The translations under genes and the position numbers were made by a program. A stretch of DNA of 64,000 nucleotides from Symbiodinium microadriaticum (taxonomy: Eukaryota; Sar; Dinophyceae; Suessiales; Symbiodiniaceae), in assembly GCA_001939145.1 (NCBI GenBank), contig LSRX01000136.1:771761-835760 (forward strand), written 5' to 3'. This document shows, in pieces, positions 46,810 to 58,800 of this stretch (positions are counted from its first letter, which is position 1; every line of letters begins with the position of its first letter). Under the pieces are notes generated by a model, which was not told where the DNA came from, did no database searches, and saw only the letters and a program-made list of their open reading frames with translations.

Positions 46810-49800
46810 AGTCGTCTCGCGGCAAGGAGACAGGCACCCGCATGGTCTCCACCCCGAAGGGGTAGGACGCAAGCGGGCATGGGGCTCCGCAAGCGTCATC
46901 GCCCCACGCAAGGCAGAGCAAACGCAGCAGGAGGAAGACAATGGAAGAGCAAATAGAAGGATAACACGCACAAATGCGATGAGACAAAAGCCGTAGTTTG
47001 GTGAGCCACCGAGCCGAGCGGTAAGGCGTCAGCCCACGGTGCGATCTTTTTTTTCTGTCAGAATTTGGTAGCGGTCCAGACTGGGCAACATCAGTTGACC
47101 CCTCGGAATGCAAAGGAACCAGGTGCCTCTGCTGACTTTCCAACTAAGAGAGCGCGGAAAAGGCCTTTGACTGCGTCACGGGGATGCATATTTAATGCCC
47201 CGGACTCGCCGGGCAAGCTGCACACTTGGTGAGCGCACCAGCAACGTCACAAAGCACTGAGCACATACGTGCTACACAACCATTTACAACTTCAAGATCA
47301 AGAACATCACTTTCTGCAGGAAATGCCGCGAGGTGGCACACTTAGTGCACGCGAAGCCTGCCCTGGTCAGCAAACGATCTCCAAGCCTGACTCGTTGCCT
47401 AAAACTGTTGGGTGGGGACCTTAGTACATCAAACCCAAACAATCATTGCATCAACAAGATAAGGCAAGACAAGCACGCATCATCACCAACCTTCTAGAAG
47501 CATGATTGCTTAGATCGGTGCTAGCACCATGGTTGTTGCCAGAGCTGTCTTATGAACCTCTAAGTGTACAAGGCGACTGCTCTACGGTGGAGGGTACCTT
47601 TCGGCCCGATTCAGAGTAGCCCCGTATGACCTGCTGCGAGCTTCGCACCCGATGATAGCCTTCGGGGAAGTGACAGGCCATGTACTTCACATCCTGGTGT
47701 TCCCGACAGAAGGCGACTATTGCCACCGCACTTCCCAAGAGCACTCTGCTGCTCGGGAATTATGAAAGATGTGCGAAACCAATGCTTGGTAACCGAATTT
47801 CAATTCTGCGCAACCTTTCTCCTGAAGCAGAAAAGTGAGGACCAGAGAACATCGATCCGTATCACTTAAAAGCCTGCGCACGAATCAACAGAGAAAGGCA
47901 AAGAGACAACCACGCACCAACCTCAAACATCTAGGAGCATGAGTGCATTGAACCATGCTTGTCCCAGTTGCCGTGCGGTGTATGGTGTACCGTACTTCCC
48001 GGCTCGTTCAGGGTAGGCCTAACTGGCAAGATCAGCTACGAGTTGGTTCACGGTGCAAGCACACAACAACCGGGCTCGAACAAACCCATCAATCACCTAC
48101 AACTCTCGAAACCGAGCCGCTAGAGCCCTGGAGGGCGACAACATTGTCATTGACCCCACCAGCTGTGCGGTGCTGGGGACCTGTCCGAATCGAACGATCT
48201 GGAGAGGTTCCTGTGCCGCTCACTGGCTCAGTGTACAGCCGGCAACGATGCGCAGGCCGGAAGCCTGCAACTTGTTGCAAAGTCCGTCTGCTGGTAAGCT
48301 GGCTAATCTAACGTCGTGTACTGCAGATGTTTGCAGGTGAACTTCGACAATCGACTGAAGACATCAGGACTGCACGGTGCTAGTAGTGTCGGCACATTGG
48401 TTTGGGAACGGCGAATTTGTAACAACTGTCCGAAAAACCCCTGAGGAGCCAGGAAATTCGGTTGGGAGCGTGTGGAATGGTAAATCTGCCCCAATTTACG
48501 GTAGTGTCTGCCCAGTCCGAGGCCTCGCCGCCAGCCATTAGAAAGGCGGTCGCAGCCACTATGCAGCGGATCATTGTGTGTGGGACTTCTGTGTTTACAA
48601 GCCCCCATTAGAATCTAGGAGCCCAGTCTGGCCTCCAAGAGGGCCAACACATCGCAGCAAGATGGGTTTCGCTGAGAGCGATTCCACCGAAAGTCCCCGC
48701 CTACGTCGAGGGATACCAAAGGGCTGCGGGACGCGGTCGAGCCAGCTTGCATCTCTGGCATCATTTCCACAGTTCGTGCATCCACTTGCCGGAGAGAACC
48801 CTAAGCCCTAAGTCAACTCCTCGGGCACCGCGGTTTCAGTAAAGCAGTGCACATCGCCGGTCGTCGTCTGAATTGCCGAGGTCTGTGCAGCGTAGCTTCC
48901 ACTCGCGTCAAGTCGCGGAACAAGTTGTGCCGCAGTCTTGAATTTTGGGTGCATGTCAAGCCCTAAACCCTAATGCTGGATCGCTTCTTGGGCCAGTTAG
49001 ACAGCAGCCTCTTCGTGAAACGACAAGGCAACCTTCTGCCTTCAGGCACAAGGGAGGGCCACCTGCAAAAGTGGAGGCATTGCCTTCTCCCGAGGTGCGG
49101 CGCACCCCCTCCTAAGGGTCCACATGTACTATGAGTGTATACTTATATATGTTTATTATATTGAATTAAGTCCACCGAAAATACAAGGCAAATTTTGTTA
49201 AAAGACAAACCTGTAAAAATAACGGATTTCGGGTTTTTAAATTCCTATATGGACCCTTAGGGTCCCTGGCAGGAACAACCGCCGACCCAGCAGCGCCGAA
49301 CGCGGCGCAGCCGAGGGGTGTCGGGCTCAGGGAAGGTGTAAGCGAACGGATCCACACAAAATGACGAGTCTGCCACGCGTGGCGCGCAGAGTCGCCTAAG
49401 ACGTCGAGTCTACCAAAGCAGGCTCTGCACCGGAGCACAGAACAATAAACCCACAACCTCCTAAGGGTCTTAGTCATGGCCGCGTGCGACACGCTGCGAA
49501 GCCTAAATCCCAAAGGCTGGCTTTAATCACACCCTGATCCACATCCGAACCTGCTTTGCTCACATCTGGGCCACCAAAATCAGGACAAGGACGAGGCAGG
49601 TTGCCGCCAGGGCCACCTTGAGCCAGAATTGCAGGCCCTGGGCTCGCGCCCATTTGACCGCCTGTTGGCCGCATGTTTTTGGCTTTTCTGGGAGCACCAC
49701 TGTCTGCACATCGGCCTGCTCCGCGGCGCCATGAACATCATCGCCATATTGGGACCACCCAGCTGCCTGCTTCCACAAATGGGAGAAGTGCTGCTGCCGC

Positions 49801-52800
49801 TGCAGAACCGCATTACTGGACTCGGCTTGGTAGATCGCCTGTGTACCCTCCAAGCTGTTGCATCGAGCCGTCGCCGCTGCACTGAGCTCCTGGACGAAGC
49901 GAAGGGCAGCAGCTCCCGACTGGTCTGGGTGAACCCAGGCGGTGAAGATGGTGGGCCTCTGCATTGGCAGGCGGTAGAGAACATGGATGACGTGCATCTT
50001 CTCGTACTTGGTGGTAGTCGTCTGATCCCCGTTGCAATCCTGAACCTTCGGGTAGAAGAACTGGTGGACGACCTTCTCTGTCTCTCCCTTCGTCTCCTTT
50101 GTCATGCCATCCGCAAAACCAGGCCTGTGAATAGCAGAGCCTTGCCATTCTCCTAGGTTTCCTTCCACCGAAGTCCAGTTTCCTACCATCACTGCACGGC
50201 CGACCACAGGCGGAGGTTTCTGTGGAGGCGGAGGCCGTTTGAGACAGCATGGGCAAAGGGGGGCCCGTTGCGATGGCTGCGACGGCTGTGGCTGCGACGG
50301 CTGTGGCTGTGACGGCTGTGGCTTGCACAGCTGGCAGGAGAGGCAGGCTTCGATCGCAGCAAGGCAGGCCATAAGGGGAACGCAAGGGGCGAGGAGAATC
50401 GCCATGCAAGGGCAGCCTGGGCATTCGCTCTGCTCTTGCCGGGGCTGTGGCCGCGCAGCCACCTGATAGTCTGTCTTGGTCTCCTTCGATGAGAAGTGCG
50501 TCGTCATAGTCGCCAAGTTCGACAGTTCTGCATTAGCGGAGATGATGTTGCCCTCCACTTCGATAGCCATGCTGCTGGCCTTGAGGCCGTGCTTAGACGT
50601 GTAGTTACCTTCTACATCCCACTGCTCAACAGTCTCTTTGCGATCTTCAGTCAAGGTCAACGATCGATTCAACTTCTTGGCCTTGTTCCACTTCTCATCG
50701 CCTTCAAAGGTCTTCACAGCTTCTTGCATGAGAAAATGCAGGCGATGTCGACCCCCAGCACCGGAAAGCTTACTCAGCTGCAGAACACCTTCTCCTTGCG
50801 TGAAGCCCGTGACTCCGGTGACGTGAGGCATTCCGCTGAAGGCAATGCACCGCAAGGTTGCAACCGGGGTCTCCGAACTGGAAAGCACCACGAAGTTCTG
50901 GGGAATGCTCATCACCTCGCTCAGCTTGCCTTCGCACACGTCGTCCAAGACCTGCAGGCGTTTCAAGCGCTCGGGATCCTGCCTCGCCATGCCCAAATGA
51001 AGGTAGTGGTCCTGTGCCGCAGCAAAGATCTGATCTGTATCTTGTATGGCTGGCCGTTGGAAGCCTTCCACCGCTGCCTTCGACAGGGATTCCTCACTGC
51101 CCGAAGCCACACTGGCAGACACGTCTGCGAGCTTGGGACCTGTTGCAAAGGGAAGGCCGTCGTCAGGGCCGGCGCTGGGCTTCTTGATCTGAGCCGCCTT
51201 GACCACGACTTGCGCCCGGGCAGCCATTGTTGGGGCTGTGCCCTCTTGGGTGCGACACCAAAGCACTGAAGCCACGACCAGCTTGAACCAAAATGGCTAC
51301 GGAACCTTTTATTATGCATTCAAGAACAGTGTAGCACTGATGCAGCTCGGTGGTGCCTTGTCGCCACTGTGCAGCCAGCCATCTTTGTCGATGGTGCTTT
51401 CGTTTTTTTCCTTGATTTCCTGGTGCCGACCAAAAGAACAGCCAGCCCCAGAAAGATGTGACACAGCTCGTGTCGAATGCAGAAGCTGCCTTGACGTGCG
51501 CCTCGCCGAACCTGCCAAAGAAGCTGCCATTCGCTCACCCCTAGCTTGTCGCTCCAGCCGCTACAGCAAGTGACGGCATGGCATCGGCCATGCTTTTTGT
51601 TCGACCTTTCGACCCTCACCTTTAAACTTTAAACCACTGCGCACGAACCAACGCTTTCCGCCATCAAAACTCACCTGCCTGGGGTTAGCCATGTAGCCAC
51701 TCATAATGTGCCGGCCACCTGCAACGAGGAAGCTAAGCCGTTGCGAATCCGACGTGGCTTTCTGTGCTCAGAATCCAAGGGCATTTCTAGGAACTGCCTG
51801 CAGCTGCAACTAAAGTTGAAAGCTGACGGATTCCGTAAGGGCTGATCGCCGATAACCGTCAGGCTCTAAGGTTCCTGAGCTCCCTGCGGAAGCAAATCTC
51901 ACCTCGCAGGGAAGCACGAGGTTGCAAGGACAAACTTTGATACAGGACAACAGGGCCCATCCTGACAGGAGAGCTTGCAATTCCGGAGCTTAGCGAGAAT
52001 GCTTGGATTGTAGTCCTGGTGGGGAAATCTATATAATCACAGGATATCGCAAGGAGGTTATCCACCAGCGGCCCTTGAACGAATAAGCCGAAATTCACAC
52101 GATGTCTCCCACCGCAAAATTGAGTGCGTTCCCGCCACCTTGGCAGTCCTCAGGCACCTGGCCACTGGGATTTTTTAGGCGCTTAACATCAAATGTCATC
52201 AACTTGTGGTGCCGCTTTTAGCTGCCATCCCTTCCAACATTGCTCTTCAGGCTGCTGGATATCTACTGAGTCTATAGTCTATAGCACAGACAGCCTGCAG
52301 TCGTTTCCAGCTTAATCCACTGAAGACCCGTCGGCAACGTTAGCAAACGCGAGGCTGCAAGACTGCATGATCACACGCATGGGGCACCACTTTGGCGCTG
52401 GGTTGACATCGAGGCACCTTGCAGCGAGTGCCCAGAGAATCTCGAATAGTTCAGCTTTGTCAATTCACTCTTGCCCACAGGCGCCTCGATGTTTTCTCCA
52501 CCTGGCCCGGTCTTGAAGCACTTTACCTCGATGCCGGGCAGAGCCTGCAACAGTGTCAGCTTTGCTTTCGGTTAAACTCTTTCTGCATGGTCTCTGGGGC
52601 TGCACTCTGCCGTTGGACTGGTGTTGAGGAAAGCAAGAGGCGGGGACGCAGCAGGACACAGCAGCACCACCACCCAGCTGGCCCTACTCTGGCTGCGATG
52701 GGCCATAAGCCGGGCAAGTCCAGATAGGAACACATCATCAGCTTCAGCTGGCTCATGCTGGGTGATGATAAACCCTTCATGGAACGAAAGACGCCCTTCA

Positions 52801-55800
52801 GCAACACCATCACCAGCCGGCCCCTGGGCTGAGCTGGGCCGAACAAGGACGCAGGACGGACGCAGGCATCAGCTGGCCCTGTTTGTTTGTTGTTTTGCCC
52901 TCCGTTGGCAGAAAAATGCATGTTACCAGCCCCGGCTGGCTTCTGCGGGAATCTGGGCAATGCCACAGGAGCACGCATCATCTGCAATGAGCTGGCCGTC
53001 TTCACTCACTTTTGGTCCTCCTCGGTCTGTGCTGGGACTGGCATGCAACAGGAGCAAATCCGTTTCATCAGCCACGCAATGCGCGAGCATCAGCTGCCCT
53101 TCTCGGACTCAGAAAGATACGCACCATGAGCATCAGCTAACCCTACTGCAGCTGCCATGGGTCGGACAAGGCCACAGGGGCACGCATCATCAGCATCAGC
53201 CCCTTGCCAAAGGCCCGAGAAAGACCCGCTCATGGGTACCAGCCAGCTCTACTTGGCTGTGATGGGCCAAGAGTACGAGTACGGGGGCATGCAGCAAGCA
53301 TCATCGACATCAGTCGGCCCTTGCTAACGGACAAGCCTCCCATGAATGCCCCTATAAGCACCGGCTGTGACCGATGCGGAAGCAACAAGCCTGCACTGTG
53401 TAGTTTCCTTCCTTCGTAAGATTCAACGCTTGCCACTAGAATAACGACTAGCTCAGCACTTGTTAAGAGAGCAAGGCGTGTCACGAGTCACGTACACTTG
53501 GGATTACAGTACCAGCCCAAACTGTCTTTCACCTACACGTCTCGGCTCCGCTGCATGCCCCAGTCGCACTTCCGTTTTTGATGTAATGCTTCAATGGCGA
53601 GGGAAGGGATGCAATCGATACATTATGCTAAAGTCACTTCGGACAGGCTCACATTGCATCCTATGGCAGCCAACCGTAAAACACACCGATCGCAGGCGCC
53701 TGGCCAACGGTGCCGAAGGCATTCCACGATGGCATGCAGCATGTGGTAAGTCCCGAGGACTCGCTCATACCGTAAACCTTGGCACAATGCTTTGATTGTC
53801 GGATGAATTTCTAGCTGGAGCTTTGTGTCGATATTCACCACGGCCGTGGTCGACATCTTTTTGGTCGTCGTGGTCGTTGCACTGTAGCAGCAGTAGTAAG
53901 TAGTACGTGTAGGTAGTCCTGTCATCGAAAGATTGAAGGCAGGCGGCTGCAGTCGCGAGGGCAATGACAGTGTAATGACGGTGGTCATGCCGATTGTGGT
54001 GGTGCTGGTGGTGACGAAGACACTATTGGTGGCGGCAGCATCGGCATCCCGTTGCCTCCCGACTAGCCCTTTCGTCATCATCACAATGTTCACCATCACA
54101 ATCGCCACTGCCGCCACACGAAATGACTGTCTGTGAACGGCATGTGGGAGGTGAAGCCTGCGGCATTGTATTCTTGCATAAAGGCCACTGACCATTGCAA
54201 ATGTCAAGATTTGTTTGGTTCGGCTCTGATGCCGGGATGACAAGTTTCTGCTATGTGGGTTTCAGCTCACACTCGACCCTCGGTTCCGGGCGTTCTGAAT
54301 CATCATGCCGAGCTGGCCAAAGTATTCCAGTGTGTCTGCAGAAATTGGAGCAGCACCTTTCGAGGCTGTAGGGGATGTTGGACTTCTGAGCACCTCTTCG
54401 ACACCTAGTCTTCAAGAGTACCCTTTAGCACTTGACCACAAGTGATTCCTCGCAAAAACCCCGAAAAAAAACATGAGTTGGCACTGCCGAGCTCGAGGAA
54501 CCACGGAGCATCCAGAAAGCAATCGGCCCGCCTACGATCAGGCTTTTGCACTGATCCAAACCCAATGCGTCGCGAGCTTTGGACAGGATCAACTTGTCCT
54601 TGGCAAGTTTGACAATTACCGGCTGGAGGCATGATGTGCGTGCTTTTCTGTATCGGCGGCCTTGAATGCCCGATGCCTTTTGAAAGATCCTGAAAGCATT
54701 ACGCGACCTGGGATGCCCACTGCAATGGTCAAGAACAAAGGCTTCGCCTTTGAACCGCCGGCCTGCCGAGCATGTGTGGTGAAACTTGGGTCGTATCGCA
54801 TGGCTTTCGGCTGGAGCTAGCGAGCAGAACATGTGGAGGTGCTGAAGTTTCATGTCACACCGTCGCATGGTCAAAGCTGGAAGCAAGGCATCCAAGTCGC
54901 AGCGGCGCCCCGCCTGCAAGTTTCTGCAGTACTCGAGCCCCTTCCCCTTGGCCCATGTGGCAATCGACTTCTTCACACCTGCCCACGGCCGTACAGACGG
55001 CAACAACGATCGATTGATCATGCGATTATAGGCACAGATGCCAGAAACCAAGACGACAACCTCCGTCGAGGGATGCCCGGTATCAGAAGCATGCGGGGAT
55101 ATGTAGTCGAGGGTGTGAAACCGAGACGGATGCAATGCGGACAAGCCCCACTCCCACGCTGCCCGGGCCCGTGATGGTCGAAGCAACCGCCATCATCCGG
55201 CTTTGCATTTTCTCATAGACACGGGGAACGCCGAGGAAGACGGTCGGCCGCACAAACCTCGCAGCATCTTGCGGCATTGCAGCATTGCAAAGTTTCCAGA
55301 CCGGAACATGCTGACCTGGCTCCTTGACCTAAGACGATGATTACAACAGTACGAAGGCTGTCTGTTGAGAAGAGACGCTGGATGCGGGCTGCCAGGGTCA
55401 TCTCCTTCAGGTCGTAGGGACGGGCAAAATAGATTGTGCTGTGCAACTTTCGGTTGCTGCCGGCCATGAAGATGGGAAACCTCAAACACTGTAGACAGGG
55501 TAATGGCTGAACGTGCTCCGTAGCATTTTTTCTTGTCTGCCGAGCGAGCTGTTGGCAAGAAGACGACCCATGAACCGAGACATGCTATGCTGTGCCACTC
55601 CGGTTGTCGCAAAAGGGACTCGCCCTACAAAGCTTTCAAGGTTTCAGCCTCCAATGGGCGACGAAGTAACCCACCTGCAAACGCAATCAAGTGCAGGCGA
55701 GATTCCACATGTCCATCATCGAGCCGGCGACGTGCGAGAGAGGAAGGTACGACAAAATCCGCGCTGGATATGCTGGCACAGGGAGACTCTGTTCCAAGGC

Positions 55801-58800
55801 CGTCCATGTTTTTCCAGATTGAGGCTTTGCCGCAACTGTTCCACTTCTCTGACTCTTTATACTCATTATCCGTCAACTCTGGCGGCGCTCAGAAGCTGTG
55901 TTCCACCACTTCGTTTGCCCTCCCGAACCCCCTCGGGCCTTCCCGTTGCCTGCGACCGTCGCCTAGCGTTTCCGTCCCTCTGCGACTGTGCGTAGTCGTG
56001 TAAACAATGATAGTAACTGGTTAATTACATGTTAATTTAATATTGAGCCATATTGAGCCCAATGCATGCCCAACCACTCTTTGCCCCCGGACCCCTCAGC
56101 GCCCTCTGCTGGCGCGGGTTTTCGCGTGTTCTTTTAGTCGTAATTATGCCCAACCTCCAAAAGTCACACCGCCCACCAAAACCATCCAAAACCCAGGTCA
56201 TTTAACGGGCCTTCCCGTTGCCGGCGATCGGTCGCCTAGTGTTCCCACCCCTCTGCGACAGTGCGTTTTCGTGTGAAAAGTCATAGTAATTGATTAATTA
56301 TCTTTGAAACCAATGCAGCCCAACCGCTCTTTGCCCCCACGGATCCCTCCGGACCCCTCAGCGCTCTCAGCGCCCGCCGGCGTTCGAATTTTTGGGCTTC
56401 CATTCCTCCGTGACAATGTGTTTTCGTGTGTAAAGTGTTGGTAATTGAGTAATTTAATTCGAGCTCAATGCAGCCTCATGCATGCCCAACCCCTCTTCGC
56501 CCCCCAGCCCCTGCGCTCGATTCACCATGCTCGCATGCCCAACCCCTCTTTCCCGTCCCGGACCTCCCCTGGACCAGCAATGACCAGCGCTCGTCGCCTG
56601 GCGTCTTCATGTTCCTTTGGACATCCGCGGACGCGTGCGCCCCTTTGTCGCCTAACGTTTCCATGCCTCCCCCCTTCACCAAAAAGCGCCCGCGCCTTCA
56701 GCGCCCGCCGGCGTTCGTCGCCTAGCGCTTCCATCCCTCCGCAACAATGTGTTTTCGTGCTTAGTCAGTCGCAATTAAGTCATTAACTCGACCCTAATGC
56801 CTGCCCAACCCCCCCAAAAGTCACGCCGCCAACCAAGACCCACACCGCCCATTACCCTGCCCACCCTGCTGATCTCGACCCTCCGGCTGGCGTGCGTGTT
56901 TTTTAGTCGTACTTAGGTCATTTAACTCGACCCTCATGCATGCCCAACCCATCTAAAATCGACTCCGCCCAGGAAAACGCGGCATGTTGCTCATTCTTTC
57001 TTTTGATGTTTGGATTGTATGTCCCGACCATGTTTTACTTGGAAGAAATGGCTGCATTGTCTGCGAGCGTCGATCTTGCCGTCCTTTATGCTGGACTGCC
57101 CAGGCTTTTTGCATATCGGGCATCGGTATGTGTAGAGCGGACGATTCGTTTTGGACGATTTGTCCAGCTTTCACGGTGAACGTGAGTGCAGCTCGAGTTG
57201 CCTGGCCCATTGATTCGGCCGTCCCGTATATGCACAGCGGCACTGCATTGCGGGCATTGGTATGTGTATTCTATTGTATTCTTTTTGCACAATCTGGCCG
57301 TCTTTCAAGTAGAATTGGTGCCCGCAATGTTGTTTTGCATCTTGTGTTCTGGTCTCTGACCTGTTCCGTGTGTCGATGCGGCCGCCTCGGATGTTTGGAC
57401 TGCACCATCGTGTTGCATTGCTGGCACTCACTCGTAAACCAGGCTGCACCCCAGACTAGGCTTGACTTGTTACGGCGAGTAGCGCAGAGACCTCGCGAGT
57501 TCTCTTTGTCGTTGTCGGCGCAGACGGCTCCGCATTGCCTGCAAGAATTCTGATGTCGTTGTTGCTTTCCTGCCTGTATTTCGGCCCGACATGCTTCAAG
57601 AGTGATCTGTGCACGGCGCTTCCGAGTCTTTTCGTTAGACTTCTTCCGCCACTTGTTGGCCGTAGCATGCAGGCAGCCAGAGTTCTTGCAATGTTCGCAG
57701 GCATTGCAGATCCTATGTCTGCTCTACTTCCGCGCGCTTCTTGTGAAGCAAATTTAAGCCCATTAAATCGGGCAGCGCTTGGTCCCCGAGCGCATGCGCC
57801 CCGTGAGTCCGAGCCTGAGGCGAGCTGTAGCTTGCAGGCTTTGCTTTAGCATGCTCTGGGAAACGGCGACGCAGTGCCGCCGATCCTGCTTCATCGGACC
57901 TGCGTTTTTCCACCGGGCCGCGCGGGACCTCGTTTGGATGCTCACCCGGCAACGCCGGCGTTTTGCTGCCATTCCCCAAGGTATGATGGCAGATTTTGGA
58001 ACTCCCGTTGACGACCCCAGCGCGAGGGATGTTTTGCAAATTGTTGAGTGGGCTGCGGAAGCCCCAGCGGGCTCGGAGGACCCCAAAGCGGGCGCGCATC
58101 ATCAGCATCAGTGGGGTTTAGTGAGGGGGGGTGCGTGGCGTTGCTCCATGTACCTGCGCTGCCCGCCCGTGGGCGCAGCCCCTAGAATAAGGCTGAGTTA
58201 TGTGCGTCCCAGTGTAATTCAACGAGGCTGCCTTTACCCTGGCCTGACAGTCTGATGCAAATCCTGGGGTCAGCGCGGCGTTGCTTCTATGATTCTATGC
58301 TATGCGCATATATTGACACATCCAACAAACAAACAGACACAAACATACAAACATACGTGAGCGTTAGACACGGTTCAGACACCGCCACGAGTCCCGCACA
58401 CTGGCCTGAAGAAGGGATCTAAACCCTTGCCGGGCCGACCTTGAAAAGCACCTGTCTCGGCTTGGCTCGCCATGGATGTGATCGCGACAGCTGCGTCATG
58501 GTGCACCATGACCTCGTGGGTTCTGTTTAAAACGCCCACTTGAACGTGTCGAATCCATCAGAATCGTCAAAGCCCAACACCGCTTTCGGGTTGCCGGTTG
58601 TGCCGGAAGTGTAGATGATGCCCATAGCGTGTCCAGGCCGCGTTGCCTAACACGAGAAAAAACTTGAAGGTCATGAAGCAGGCAGGCAATTTCTCGTCGT
58701 GAAATAGACAGAGAGCCTCCTTCCTGGAAGCCAGGCTATCAGAGCTCTGCGACGCGCCAAGCTCCAAGCAGTCCTGCCGTATGAGGTTCCAGGCATTGCG

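Noticed and set aside
49629-51269. Plus-strand frames of 175 and 257 codons opposite the intronless gene
   Set aside because: They are antisense shadows of the 555-codon gene, which has the upstream leader relict on its own strand.
51268-51275. GTG as the start of the intronless gene (571 codons)
   Set aside because: Nuclear genes of this kind start at ATG; the first in-frame ATG at 51227 leaves a plausible 54-nt 5' UTR after the leader relict.
53623-54243. 206-codon minus-strand frame
   Set aside because: It overlaps the ACSBG exon 53700-53777, which is read in a different frame and supported by homology and exact exon length.
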